Positions 15,810-24,821 are shown, numbered from the stretch's first letter. The stretch is 57,188 nucleotides of DNA from Rhodococcus maanshanensis NBRC 100610 (GCF_001894865.1 NZ_BCXA01000049.1:1-57188); one strand, 5' to 3'. Numbers and translations: made by a program. Notes: generated by a model not told the origin, from the sequence alone.

Positions 15810-17098
15810 CGTCCACCCACCCCCAGCTTGTCGAGCAGCCCGCTCAGCGGATTCTGCGGCGCCTGATCCTTCTTCTCCTTGACCGGTTCGGTGCCGGGCG
15901 GCACCGGGGCCCCCGGAGCGGGCGCGGGCATCGGGACGATCGGCGGCAACGGCAGGATCGAGACCGTCGGCCAACCGGGCCGCGGGCCGTTGCCGTTGTA
16001 GTACGGGTTCGACGGGTCAACCTTCGGCACGTAGCCGCCGTATCCGGGCGGCGGCGGAACGTAGACCGGGTCGGGGAGTCCGACCCCGAGCGCCTCGAAC
16101 TGCTGGCCGAGTCGCATGTCCAGCGAGAGGAAGAGGTTCATCGAGTTGCCGTGGATGACCTTCTCCGCACCGTCCGGGAACGGGAACGTCGGGATCAGCG
16201 GGAGCACGGTCACCAGGTCCTCGCCCGAGTCGGCGAGCGCCTGCAGGGTCGGCCGCAGCGCGCGCAGGTCCGCGATCAGGTTGTCCTTGGACTGCACCAG
16301 TACATCGGTGCCCACCTGACCGAGCCGGTCCAACTGGGTGAGCATCTGGATGAACTGCGGTTCCTGCTCGTTCAGGACCTGCACCGCGGTCGGGATCTCG
16401 CTGAGGATCTTGTCGATCTGATCGGTCTGCTCGTTGACCCGACCGGTCAGGGTGTCGAGCCCGTCGAGCGCCCGGGTGATGTCGTCGCGCTGCTTGTTGA
16501 GCCCGTCGATCAGCGTGTTCGCCTGGTCGAGCAGCGAGCGTGCCTTGGACTCGCGACCGTCGAGGGCCGTGGTGAGCTCGTGGATGATCGGCTGCAACTG
16601 AGCCACGCCGCCGCCGTTGAGCAGCAGCGACAGCGCGCCGAGCACCTGCTCGATGTCGGTGGCATGCCTGGTCCGGTCCACGGGGATCGTCGACCCGTCC
16701 GTGAGCCGGGCAGCGTCTGCGTCGACGGGCGGGGCCTTGAGCTCGATGAACTTCTCACCGAGCAGGCTGGTCTGCTGCACGGACGCGAGCGCGTTCGCGG
16801 GCAGGTCGACCGCCGAGTCGACGACGACGCCGACGGCCGCCGTCCAACCGTCGTCCGGGACATCGATGCTCTGCACCCGTCCGACGGGGACGCCGTCGAC
16901 CTTCACGGTGGACTGGGGCACCAGGTCGAGCACGTCATCGAACTCGACCGTCAGGTGCATCGGGTCGCTACCGATGTCGGCGCCACCGGGCAGCGGAATG
17001 CTGTAGATGCCCTTGGACCCACAACCCGCGACCGTCAACGCGACGACGCATGCGCCGACACCGATCGCGACCGAGCGCTTCACTGACCGTTCCTGCAT
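15806..17098 (-). CDS. mceE: Mce family lipoprotein MceE
   Basis: 430 residues. The signal peptide ends in a lipobox TVAGC with the modified cysteine at residue 26, as expected for the fifth Mce protein, which is the lipoprotein of the set (LprK-like). The MCE domain follows (about 50-130; VKVDGVPVGRVQSI, LLGEKFIELKAP), then a helical region and a Pro-rich C-terminus (VPPPPGYGG, PAPAPGAPVPPG). The ATG at 17096-17098 overlaps the mceD stop by one base (TGATG). The lipid anchor would fix the Mce assembly to the outer leaflet of the plasma membrane. Confidence 0.94.
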   Translation of the reverse strand: MQERSVKRSVAIGVGACVVALTVAGCGSKGIYSIPLPGGADIGSDPMHLTVEFDDVLDLVPQSTVKVDGVPVGRVQSIDVPDDGWTAAVGVVVDSAVDLPANALASVQQTSLLGEKFIELKAPPVDADAARLTDGSTIPVDRTRHATDIEQVLGALSLLLNGGGVAQLQPIIHELTTALDGRESKARSLLDQANTLIDGLNKQRDDITRALDGLDTLTGRVNEQTDQIDKILSEIPTAVQVLNEQEPQFIQMLTQLDRLGQVGTDVLVQSKDNLIADLRALRPTLQALADSGEDLVTVLPLIPTFPFPDGAEKVIHGNSMNLFLSLDMRLGQQFEALGVGLPDPVYVPPPPGYGGYVPKVDPSNPYYNGNGPRPGWPTVSILPLPPIVPMPAPAPGAPVPPGTEPVKEKKDQAPQNPLSGLLDKLGVGGR

Positions 17099-18384
17099 CA
17101 CTGGCCACCCCGCGGGATGTTCTGGTCGCTGAGGCCGGGGGCCTGCGAGTTTCCGAGTCGGGGCGAGACGTTTCCTGGAACCGTGCCCGGCTGCGAGGGC
17201 CGCTGGAGGTTGTCGCCGCTGAGGATGCCGAACGGTAGATTCAACGACGGTGTCTTCACGCCCGCGGTCACCTGGTCCATGATCATCTTGCAGTTCTGGA
17301 TCAGCGGCGCCATCTGGCGCCCGAGCGCGTCGAACTTCGGGTCGCCCGGCATCAGCTTGCCGAGGTCGATCAGCTTGCACAGGGTGCCGAACGGGTCCTG
17401 CGTCTCGGGCAGGTTCACCCTCGAGGCCAGCGTTCCGGACTCCGCGTCGTATGAGTTCACGACGTTGCTGATGGCGATCGGCAGCGTGGTGAGCGCGTCG
17501 ACCAGGTCCTGCCGGTTGTCGGCGAGGGTCTGCGTCACCTGGACCAATCCTTCCGCGTTGCTCGTGACGGCCTCCTGGTTGTCGCGGACGAACACCGCCA
17601 CGTCGCCGAGCGCGAAGGAGAGCTGGTTCAGCGCGTCGCCGAGGTTCTGCCGTTCGCCGGCCAGGAAGCCGCTGAGATCGGAGAGCTGGGAGTTGAACTG
17701 GCGGACCTGCTCGTCGTTGGCCGCGAGCGCGCTGACGAAGGTCTGCAGGTTCCGGATCGTCTCGAACAGATCGCCCCGGTTGAGGTTGAGGGTCTCCGCC
17801 GCCTTCGACAGCTCGGTGATGGTGGCGCCGAGCGCCTCACCGTTGCCGTCGAGATTCTTGGCCGCGGTGTCGACGAACTCGGAGAGCGCGCCCTCCTTGT
17901 TCGCCCCCTCCGGCCCGAGCGCCCTCGACAGTTCGTCGATGCTCGAGTAGAGCTGATCGACCTCGACCGGGGTCGCGGTGCGCTCGCGGGGAATGGTGTC
18001 GCCGGACTCCATCACCTCGCCGCCCGAGTACGCGGGGGCGAGCTGGATGTACCGGTCGGACACCACCGACGGCGTGATCTGCGCGGCCTTGGCATCTTCG
18101 GGGATCTTCACCCCGCGATCGACGCGCATGGTGACCCTGACCTGGTCACCCAGTGGCTCGACCTCGTTCACCGAGCCGACCTTCACGCCGAGCACCCGGA
18201 CGTCCGAGCCGTCGTAGATGCCGACCGACTTGTCGAAGTACGCGGTGATCTTGGTGGTGCCCGCTCGGGTGATCAGCCACCAACCGCCGAATCCCACCAC
18301 CAGCAGCCCCACCAGCAGCAGGGCGGTGGCAACGACCTGGCGCCTGCTGAACTTCTGCATCCTCCCCGAGGTCACGCCGGTCAT
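17098..18384 (-). CDS. mceD: Mce family protein MceD
   Basis: 428 residues: cytoplasmic start, signal anchor (VVATALLLVGLLVVGFGGWWL), MCE domain (YDGSDVRVLGVKVGSVNEV ... VSDRYIQLAP), coiled helical segment and an unstructured C-terminus rich in Pro, Gly and Asn. Fourth mce gene of the operon. The ATG at 18382-18384 overlaps the mceC stop (TGATG). An internal ATG nine codons downstream has GGGAGG abutting it, too close to serve, so the upstream start was kept. It is part of the presumed hexameric lipid tunnel. Confidence 0.93.
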   Translation of the reverse strand: MTGVTSGRMQKFSRRQVVATALLLVGLLVVGFGGWWLITRAGTTKITAYFDKSVGIYDGSDVRVLGVKVGSVNEVEPLGDQVRVTMRVDRGVKIPEDAKAAQITPSVVSDRYIQLAPAYSGGEVMESGDTIPRERTATPVEVDQLYSSIDELSRALGPEGANKEGALSEFVDTAAKNLDGNGEALGATITELSKAAETLNLNRGDLFETIRNLQTFVSALAANDEQVRQFNSQLSDLSGFLAGERQNLGDALNQLSFALGDVAVFVRDNQEAVTSNAEGLVQVTQTLADNRQDLVDALTTLPIAISNVVNSYDAESGTLASRVNLPETQDPFGTLCKLIDLGKLMPGDPKFDALGRQMAPLIQNCKMIMDQVTAGVKTPSLNLPFGILSGDNLQRPSQPGTVPGNVSPRLGNSQAPGLSDQNIPRGGQ

Positions 18385-19379
18385 CAGTTGCCCCCAATGG
18401 TTCGAACGGGATCGCGGTAACCCGGGATCAGCGGGAGCGCGGGCGGCGTCAGGTTCACGACCACCTGGTCGAACCAGCGACCGTTGCCGACGATGTTCGC
18501 GTACAGCCGGGTGAACGGTGCGTACAGCTTGATCGCCTTGTCCAGGTTGTCGTTGTTGTCCTGCAGGATCTGCACGACGCCGCGGAGCTGCTCGAGCGCG
18601 GGACCGATCTGCTCCTCGTTCTCCTTGACCAGACCGGTCAGCTGCTGCGAGAGCCGCTGGGTGCCGGTGAGCAGCTGGGAGATCGCCTGCTGACGGCTGT
18701 TCAGCTCGCTGAGCAACAGGCCTGCGCTGCCGATCAGCTTGGTGAACTCGGCGTTGCGGTCGGCGAGCACCTTGGAGGTGTCGGCGGTCGCGGCGAAGAG
18801 CTTGCGCAGCTCGTCGTCACGGCTGCCGATGGTCTTCGACAGGCGCGTCACCCCGTCGAGCGAGGCCCTGATGTCCGCGGGGGTACCCGAGAACGCATCG
18901 GACAGCGTCTCCATGGCCTGCGCGAGCTGCGTCGTGTCGATCGCGTCCAGCGTCGTCGTCGCGTCGCCGAACGCGTCGAGCACGTCATACGGGGAGGTGG
19001 TGCGCTCCAAGGGGATCGTGTCCCTCGGGTCAAGGGTGTCGGATCCGCGGGGGTCGAGCGCCAGGTACTTCTGGCCCAGGACCGTCTTGATCTGGATCGA
19101 CGCGGTGGTCTGGTCGCCTACCCAGGCGTCCTTGACCTTGAACGCGACCTCGACCTTGTCGCCGTCGAGCTCGACGGCGGTCACCTTGCCGACCTTGACG
19201 CCCGCGATGCGGACCTCGTTGCTGGGCTTGAGCCCGGCCGCCTCGGTGAACTGGGCCCGGTAGGTGGCGCCAGCCCCGATCAACGGCAGGTCGTCGAGGA
19301 AGAAGGCCGACACGGTGGCGAGCAGCACCACGACGATGCCGAGCGCGCCGATGGTGGCGGGGCTACGACGTTGCTTCAC
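18384..19379 (-). CDS. mceC: Mce family protein MceC
   Basis: 331 residues. A signal anchor (IGALGIVVVLLATVSAFFLDDL) is followed by an MCE domain (LKPSNEVRIAGVKVGKVTAVEL ... VLGQKYLALDPRG) and a helical region ending YRDPVRTIGGN. The GTG at 19377-19379 overlaps the mceB stop codon (GTGA). It is the shortest Mce protein of the set and lacks the Pro-rich tail of its neighbours. The role is as a subunit of the Mce lipid importer. Confidence 0.93.
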   Translation of the reverse strand: MKQRRSPATIGALGIVVVLLATVSAFFLDDLPLIGAGATYRAQFTEAAGLKPSNEVRIAGVKVGKVTAVELDGDKVEVAFKVKDAWVGDQTTASIQIKTVLGQKYLALDPRGSDTLDPRDTIPLERTTSPYDVLDAFGDATTTLDAIDTTQLAQAMETLSDAFSGTPADIRASLDGVTRLSKTIGSRDDELRKLFAATADTSKVLADRNAEFTKLIGSAGLLLSELNSRQQAISQLLTGTQRLSQQLTGLVKENEEQIGPALEQLRGVVQILQDNNDNLDKAIKLYAPFTRLYANIVGNGRWFDQVVVNLTPPALPLIPGYRDPVRTIGGN

Positions 19380-20443
19380 TGTCCGGCCCCGTTCGCCGAG
19401 CACCGCGGTGCGGAGTTGGTGTAGATCGGCTGATTGACCGTCGGGAGCCCCGTCGGCAGGTTGAGGTACGGCGACTCGCCGGGACCCGCGACGATGTCGA
19501 TGCCGCACAGGTAGAACTGGAACCACGACCCATAGCTCGCGATGCGGGACAGCTTGTCCAGCTTCACCGGCAGGGTGGCCAGGATCTTGTTCACGTCGTC
19601 GCTCTGCGCGTTCAGCGTTCCGGCCAGCGTGTTGAGTGCGGACACCGAGCCCTGGATCGACGGCCTCGTCGGTTCGAGTACGTCCGCGGTGGCATCGGCC
19701 AGCCCCGCGAGCGAGGTCACCGCGCTACCGACCACGTCGCGATCATTCGCCAGCCCCGTGACGAGTTGCTCGGTGTTGACGATCAGCGAGCTCAGCTCCT
19801 CGTCGTGCTTGTTGACGGTCTCGAGAACCCCGTTCAGGTTGTTGATCACGTCCCCGATCACTCGGTCCTTGTCCGCGATGGTGTTGGTCAGGCTGGCCGT
19901 GTTGCGCACCAGTTCGGAGATCGTGCCGCCCTCGCCCTGGAACACCTGGATGATCTGGAACGACAGCTTGTTCACGTCGTCGGCGCTGAGCGTCTGGAAC
20001 AGCGGCCGGAAGCCGTTGAACAGGGTCGTCAGGTTGACCGCGGGCTTGGTGCGCTCGATCGGGATGGTCGCGCCGCCGGACAGCTTCATGCCCTGCGCGC
20101 CCTCGCCCTGTTCCAGCGCGATGTAGCGCTGGCCGACCAGGTTCCGGTAGCGGATCGTGGCGGTCGAGCTGGCCGGGAGCCAGTCGCGGTCGGTCAGCGA
20201 GAACTGGACCTTCGCCTCCCGCTCATTGACGATCCCGATCTCGTCGACCTGTCCGACCCGGACACCCGCGATCCGGACCTCGTCACCCTTGTTGAGCGAG
20301 GCGACGTCCGTGAAGATCGCGTTGAACTTGGTGCCACCGCCACCGCTGGTGTTCGCGATGGTCAAGGCCAGCGTCGCGGTCGCCACCACGGTGACGACGG
20401 CGAAGATGATGAGCTTGATCAGGGGAGCCGCGAGACCTCTCAT
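19376..20443 (-). CDS. mceB: Mce family protein MceB
   Basis: 355 residues. Signal anchor LIIFAVVTVVATATLALTIA, MCE domain (LNKGDEVRIAGVRVGQVDEIGI ... LVGQRYIALEQG), then long helices with regularly spaced NTxxxLxxD-like segments, and a C-terminal part with cysteines (FYLCGID, APRCSANG). The ATG at 20441-20443 overlaps the mceA stop (ATGA). Second mce gene of the operon. Subunit of the envelope lipid importer. Confidence 0.93.
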   Translation of the reverse strand: MRGLAAPLIKLIIFAVVTVVATATLALTIANTSGGGGTKFNAIFTDVASLNKGDEVRIAGVRVGQVDEIGIVNEREAKVQFSLTDRDWLPASSTATIRYRNLVGQRYIALEQGEGAQGMKLSGGATIPIERTKPAVNLTTLFNGFRPLFQTLSADDVNKLSFQIIQVFQGEGGTISELVRNTASLTNTIADKDRVIGDVINNLNGVLETVNKHDEELSSLIVNTEQLVTGLANDRDVVGSAVTSLAGLADATADVLEPTRPSIQGSVSALNTLAGTLNAQSDDVNKILATLPVKLDKLSRIASYGSWFQFYLCGIDIVAGPGESPYLNLPTGLPTVNQPIYTNSAPRCSANGAGQ

Positions 20444-21804
20444 CGGACACTCACCTCCGTTCCCCTCAGCGCAGGCGCGCCCAGCAGCGTCGCCCAACCC
20501 GGCACCGCCTCCGGCAGGGTGCCGGTGCCCTCCCCGTAGATGACTGCCAATGTGTCCTGCTCGAGTGTCGATCCGGTGTATGCGGCGGGCGTGTTCTGCC
20601 CGGCCGCCGGGCTCGGGACCACCGAGTACTGCGGCGCGGCGGGCGACGGCACGAACGAGGGGCCCGGATTGCGCGACGGCACCTGGTAGGAACCGTCGTT
20701 GTACGATCCGCCCGGGTACTGGCCGAACTTGTAGCCGGGCGCCGCCGGCTCATAGCACTTGGCGCCGCGGTTGTCGAAGAGCCGGGGCTCGTCCTGGTTC
20801 GGCAGGTAACGCCCCTTCGGGTTGACGAACACCGTGGCCGCACGGGCGCCCGGGTGGTCTTGGAGGCTGCCGTCCGGGTTGAGCCCGAGGATGGCGCTCG
20901 CGCTCTCCACGATCGGCACGAACTGCGAAAAGGTGCAGCCGAAGGTCGGTGATGCGGCCGCCAAGACCTCGAGGGCCTCCCGCGAGTCCGCCGCGATGGA
21001 GATCAGCGAATCCTTGTTGGCCGTCAGGAAGTCCGCGGTGCTGCCTGCGGTGGCGGTGACCGTGGACATCAGCGCCCGGATCTGGTTCTGCTGCTGGACC
21101 ACGGTCGCGCCGGTGGTCCGCAGGTTGTCGAACGCGTTGATCAGGTCGGGAGCGGCTTCCGAGTAGGTCTGTGAGAAGTCCGCGAGACCGCGCAGGCCCT
21201 CCCGCAGGTTCGGCAGCTCCGTGTTGACCCCGGCGAAGATGGTCTCGAGTCGCTCGATGCTCAACCCGATGTCGTTGCCGCGCCCGGCCAGTGCCTGCGA
21301 CAGCGCGCCGAGGGTGTTCGCCAGGTCCTGCGGCGGAACCGCCTGCAGCAGCGGCAGCAGCCCGTCGAGCAGTTCGCCGACCTCGATCGCGTTGCCGCTC
21401 TTGTCCTGGAGCAGCGTGTCGCCCTCCGAGATCGGGGCGGCGGTGTCGCCCGTGGGCACGATCAGCGAGACATACCGCTCGCCGAACAGGGTCTTCGGCA
21501 GCAGCCGCGCCGTCGCGTTGGACGGGATCAGCTCGGCCTTGTCGGGGTCGATGGCCAGGACCGAGGTGACCTTGCCGTCCTCGGTCGAGGCGGAGCGCAC
21601 CTCACCCACGATCAACCCGCGCACCTTCACGTCCGCGTGGCTGGGCAAGGAGTTGCCGACCGAGTCGGTCACGAGGTTGACCTTCACGACCTCCTTGAAC
21701 GACTTGTTGTACATCCCGATCGTGAACGCGAGGAACAACGCGAGGACGAGAAAGAAGGCCAGGCCAAGAATGCGTCGGCGCAGCGCCGAACCACCGTCGG
21801 TCAT
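20440..21804 (-). CDS. mceA: Mce family protein MceA
   Basis: 454 residues. Signal anchor (ILGLAFFLVLALFLAFTIGMY), MCE domain (LPSHADVKVRGLIVGEVRSAS ... LFGERYVSLIVP), helical domain, and a C-terminal extension rich in Pro, Tyr and Ser (about 350-454; PGYKFGQYPGGSYNDGSYQVP). The extension resembles the Pro-rich tails of several mycobacterial Mce1A-type proteins. The ATG at 21802-21804 overlaps the yrbEB stop (ATGA). First of six mce genes. In M. tuberculosis the Mce1 and Mce4 systems import fatty acids and cholesterol; the substrate of this system cannot be told from sequence. Confidence 0.94.
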   Translation of the reverse strand: MTDGGSALRRRILGLAFFLVLALFLAFTIGMYNKSFKEVVKVNLVTDSVGNSLPSHADVKVRGLIVGEVRSASTEDGKVTSVLAIDPDKAELIPSNATARLLPKTLFGERYVSLIVPTGDTAAPISEGDTLLQDKSGNAIEVGELLDGLLPLLQAVPPQDLANTLGALSQALAGRGNDIGLSIERLETIFAGVNTELPNLREGLRGLADFSQTYSEAAPDLINAFDNLRTTGATVVQQQNQIRALMSTVTATAGSTADFLTANKDSLISIAADSREALEVLAAASPTFGCTFSQFVPIVESASAILGLNPDGSLQDHPGARAATVFVNPKGRYLPNQDEPRLFDNRGAKCYEPAAPGYKFGQYPGGSYNDGSYQVPSRNPGPSFVPSPAAPQYSVVPSPAAGQNTPAAYTGSTLEQDTLAVIYGEGTGTLPEAVPGWATLLGAPALRGTEVSVR

Positions 21805-22661
21805 CCGGCCACCCTCACTGTGGTCGTGGTGCCCCAGATGGCGAGGCTCAGGAAGAAGTCGAGCACCGCGATCGTCACGATCGCGGTCCGCACGGCCCGG
21901 CCGACGGCGACGCCGACGCCCGCGGGTCCGCCGGAGGCGTGGTAACCGTAGTAGCAGTGGATCATGATCAGCACGAACGCGAAGACCAGCACCTTGCCGA
22001 AGGACCAGAGCACGTCCGCAGGCGGTAGGAACAGGTTGAAATAGTGGTCGTACGACCCACTCGACTGCCCGTTGAAGACCGTGTTGATCAGCCTCGACGC
22101 CAGGTACGCGGCCATCAGACCGACGATGTAGAGCGGCACGACCGCGACGAACCCGGCGATCATCCGGGTGGTGACCAGGAACGGCACACTCGGCACCGCC
22201 ATGACCTCGAGCGCGTCGATCTCCTCCGAGATGCGCATGGCACCGAGCTGCGCGGTGAAGCCACAGCCGACCGTTGCCGACAGCGCAAGGGCCGCGACGA
22301 GCGGGGCGATCTCACGGGTGTTGACGTACGCGGACAGGAAGCCGGTCAGCACGGAACTGCCGAGCTGCTCGAGCGCCGCGTACCCCTGCAGACCCACGAC
22401 GACGCCGGTGAAGCCGGACATCATCACGATGACGCCGATGGTTCCGCCGATGACGGCCAGCGCACCGCTACCGAAGGTGACCTCGGCGAGCAGCCGGAGC
22501 ACCTCTCGGCCGTAGTGCGTGAGCGTCCGCGGAATCCAGCCGATTGCCCTTGCGTAGAAGGACATCTGGTCGCCGGCGCGATCGAGAACGTGCAGCGGCG
22601 CGCGGGTCACCTTGCGCGCACGCATCAGTGTCCGGTCGCCGCGACCCTTGGCGATCGTCAT
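21801..22661 (-). CDS. yrbEB: YrbE/MlaE-type permease subunit B of Mce transporter
   Basis: 286 residues with five to six hydrophobic segments and the MlaE-family core (FGSGALAVIGGTIGVIVMMSGFTGVVVGLQ, ISEEIDALEVMAV, GFTAQLGAMR). The EIDALEVM sequence is the cytoplasmic coupling element that contacts the ATPase. In Mce systems YrbEA and YrbEB form the heterodimeric inner-membrane permease driven by Mkl/MceG. It starts 3 bp after the yrbEA stop, and mceA overlaps its end, so the block is translated as one coupled unit. Confidence 0.94.
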   Translation of the reverse strand: MTIAKGRGDRTLMRARKVTRAPLHVLDRAGDQMSFYARAIGWIPRTLTHYGREVLRLLAEVTFGSGALAVIGGTIGVIVMMSGFTGVVVGLQGYAALEQLGSSVLTGFLSAYVNTREIAPLVAALALSATVGCGFTAQLGAMRISEEIDALEVMAVPSVPFLVTTRMIAGFVAVVPLYIVGLMAAYLASRLINTVFNGQSSGSYDHYFNLFLPPADVLWSFGKVLVFAFVLIMIHCYYGYHASGGPAGVGVAVGRAVRTAIVTIAVLDFFLSLAIWGTTTTVRVAG

Positions 22662-22664
22662 GGG

Positions 22665-23459
22665 TTAAGCCCCCTTGGCAGGAACGACTTGCAGGTACAC
22701 CATCGTCAGGATCAGATTGGCGAAGAACAGCAGCAAGAAGGTGATGACGACCGTCTGGTTCACGGCCTCGCCAACGCCCTTCGGCCCTGGATTGGGGTGC
22801 AGGCCCTTGTAGGCCGCGACCACGCCCGCGATGACGCCGAACACGGCGGCCTTCGCCTCCGCGATGTAGAGGTCGGGCAACTGGGCGAGCGCGGAGAACG
22901 AGGACAGGTAGGCGCCGGGGGTGCCGCCCTGGAGGATCACGTTGAAGAAGTACCCGCCCGCGATGCCGACCACCGAGACCAGCCCGTTGAGCAGCACCGC
23001 GACCAGGATCATCGCCAGCACGCGGGGGACCACGAGGCGCTGGACCGGATTGATACCGAGCACCTCCATGGCGTCGATCTCCTCACGGATGGTGCGTGAG
23101 CCGAGGTCGGCGGTCACCGCCGAGCCGGCCGCACCCGCGATCAGCAGCGCGGTCACGATCGGACTGCCCTGCTGGATCACCGCAAGCACGCTGGCCGCGC
23201 CCGTGAAGGACTCGGCGCCGAGCTGCTTGATCAGCGATCCGGTCTGCAGTGAGACCACCGCGCCGAACGGGATCGCGACCAGCGCAGTCGGAAGGATCGT
23301 CACGCTCGCGATGAACCAGGCCTGCTCGATGAACTCCCGGAACTGGAACGGCTTCCTGAACGTGTTCCGCACGACGTCGACGAAGAGCTGGAATATCAAC
23401 CCGGCCTGTGTCAACGCGGCCGTCAGCGGACTGAGCAGCGTGCTCTTGGTACCCCCCAT
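22665..23459 (-). CDS. yrbEA: YrbE/MlaE-type permease subunit A of Mce transporter
   Basis: 264 residues, polytopic, with the MlaE-family motifs FIASVTILPTALVAIPFGAVVSLQTG, LGSRTIREEIDAMEVLG and a C-terminal LLLFFANLILTMVYL helix. REEIDAMEVL is the ATPase-contacting coupling helix. First permease gene, directly after mkl (9-bp gap). It pairs with YrbEB to form the membrane channel of the Mce importer. Confidence 0.94.
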   Translation of the reverse strand: MGGTKSTLLSPLTAALTQAGLIFQLFVDVVRNTFRKPFQFREFIEQAWFIASVTILPTALVAIPFGAVVSLQTGSLIKQLGAESFTGAASVLAVIQQGSPIVTALLIAGAAGSAVTADLGSRTIREEIDAMEVLGINPVQRLVVPRVLAMILVAVLLNGLVSVVGIAGGYFFNVILQGGTPGAYLSSFSALAQLPDLYIAEAKAAVFGVIAGVVAAYKGLHPNPGPKGVGEAVNQTVVITFLLLFFANLILTMVYLQVVPAKGA

Positions 23460-23468
23460 CGGCGCGTG

Positions 23469-24515
23469 CTACCCGCGTCCCCAGGAAGACGTCTCCATGC
23501 CGGAGCCGTCATATGCGGGAATCACCTGAGTGCTGTCCTCGGTGTCAAGGCTCTCCTGAATCGCGACCTGGGCATTGTGCGGCAACGTGTGCATGATCCG
23601 GCGGACGCGATCCTGACGGCGGGCGACGGCCTGACGGAACGGCATGCCGGGGGTGGCCTTCATCTGCGGGATGATGCCCTCGACGTCGTCGACGCCACCG
23701 TGGTGGTGGCCCGCATCGACCATCGCCTGCTCCTGCGCCATCTGCGCCTCGTCCTTCTCCTCGGACATGCCGATCGGACCGAGCATGCTGCCGTTGAGGA
23801 ACTGCTTGACCACCGGCTCGTCGCTGGTGAGCAGCACCTCACGGGGGCCGAACATGACGAGCTCCTTGCGGAACAACATGCCGATGTTGTCCGGCACGGT
23901 GCGCGCCAGGTTGATGTTGTGCGACACGATCAGGATCGTCGCGTCGATCTGCGAGTTGATGTCGATCAGCAGCTGGCTGATGTAGGTCGTGCGGACCGGG
24001 TCGAGACCCGAGTCGGGCTCGTCGACCAGGATGATCTCCGGGTCGAGCACGAGCGCCCTTGCCAGTCCGGCGCGCTTGCGCATACCGCCGGAGATCTCGC
24101 CGGGGAGCTTGTTCTCCGCACCGATGAGTCCGACCAGCTCCATCTTGTTCATCACGATGTTGCGGATCTCGGACTCGGTCTTCTTGGTGTGCTCACGCAG
24201 CGGGAAGGCGACGTTGTCGAAGAGGTTCATCGACCCGAACAGCGCACCGTCCTGGAACAGCACTCCGAACATCTTCCGGATCTCGTAGAGCTCTCGGCTG
24301 GAGCACTCAAGGATGTCGGTGCCGTCGATGACGATCGAACCGCGCTCCGGACGGAGCAGGCCGATCAGCGACTTCAGGAACACCGACTTGCCCGTACCGG
24401 ACGGGCCGAGCAGGGCCGTGACCTCTCCCGGGGGGAGCGTCAGGGTGACGTCCTGCCAGATCTTCTGCGAGCCGAACGACTTGGTGAGTCCCTCGACTAC
24501 TACCTCTACTCCCAC
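23469..24515 (-). CDS. mkl: Mce transporter ATPase Mkl/MceG
   Basis: 348-residue ABC ATPase. Walker A GPSGTGKS at 37-44, Q-loop FQDGALF, signature ISGGMRKR, Walker B IILVDEPDSGLDP, and an H-loop in VSHN. A C-terminal extension of about 100 residues (DEAQMAQEQAMVDAGHHHGG ... SSWGRG) is typical of MceG, which energises Mce/YrbE import. The GTG at 24513-24515 has GGAGG six bases upstream, so the nine earlier in-frame codons were excluded. First gene of the operon and only 9 bp from yrbEA. In M. tuberculosis the mkl gene sits at the equivalent place between rplL and rpoB without an mce operon attached. Confidence 0.95.
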   Translation of the reverse strand: MGVEVVVEGLTKSFGSQKIWQDVTLTLPPGEVTALLGPSGTGKSVFLKSLIGLLRPERGSIVIDGTDILECSSRELYEIRKMFGVLFQDGALFGSMNLFDNVAFPLREHTKKTESEIRNIVMNKMELVGLIGAENKLPGEISGGMRKRAGLARALVLDPEIILVDEPDSGLDPVRTTYISQLLIDINSQIDATILIVSHNINLARTVPDNIGMLFRKELVMFGPREVLLTSDEPVVKQFLNGSMLGPIGMSEEKDEAQMAQEQAMVDAGHHHGGVDDVEGIIPQMKATPGMPFRQAVARRQDRVRRIMHTLPHNAQVAIQESLDTEDSTQVIPAYDGSGMETSSWGRG

Positions 24516-24542
24516 CGAAAACCTCCACGCTTTTCGACACAC

Positions 24543-24564
24543 TGACCCAATGTGGGTTGGGTCA
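24543..24564. promoter_or_regulatory. Inverted repeat over the mkl-mce transcription start
   Basis: TGACCCAA (24543-24550) and TTGGGTCA (24557-24564) are perfect 8-bp arms with a 6-bp spacer, 28 bp upstream of the mkl start. The repeat begins at the predicted -10 box and covers the expected start point, a normal place for a repressor operator. A transcript hairpin role is also possible. Confidence 0.55.
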
Positions 24565-24592
24565 CTCTATCGCATCGATGTGGTACCTGTGA
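24564..24592 (-). promoter_or_regulatory. Predicted promoter of the mkl-mce operon
   Basis: On the minus strand TCACAG (24587-24592) and TAGAGT (24564-24569) are 17 bp apart. The match to consensus is modest; support comes from its place between two palindromes and 49 bp from the mkl start. Confidence 0.35.
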
Positions 24593-24601
24593 CGCTGAAT
24601 G

Positions 24602-24615
24602 CTACTCATGAGTAG
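24602..24615. promoter_or_regulatory. Perfect 14-bp palindrome upstream of the mce promoter
   Basis: CTACTCATGAGTAG is a perfect palindrome of 14 bp, about 90 bp upstream of the mkl start and just beyond the predicted -35 box. Such perfect dyads fit a TetR-, GntR- or MarR-type regulator. Its sequence is unrelated to the inverted repeat at 24543-24564. Confidence 0.5.
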
Positions 24616-24749
24616 GGTTTGAGGGAAATCGGACCCCCCCATGTCCGATTTAGGCACTGTGACCTGCTCAGACACGCCCTCAAATCACTAAACAACCGTC
24701 CACTTTTGGATCCGGCGGCGACACGGGAAACCGGTCGCTGGCGAACGCC

Positions 24750-24787
24750 AAAAAGGGCCGCTCCCCTTGCGGGGAACGGCCCTTTTG
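24750..24787 (-). terminator. Intrinsic terminator after rplL
   Basis: AAAAGGGCCG (24751-24760) pairs with CGGCCCTTTT (24777-24786), with an inner CCCC/GGGG stem. On the minus strand the hairpin is followed by a T run, and it lies 35 bp after the rplL stop. It is a good bidirectional intrinsic terminator. Confidence 0.85.
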
Positions 24788-24821
24788 TCGAGCGCGAGCG
24801 CTGCGTTGTTACGCGGCGGTC

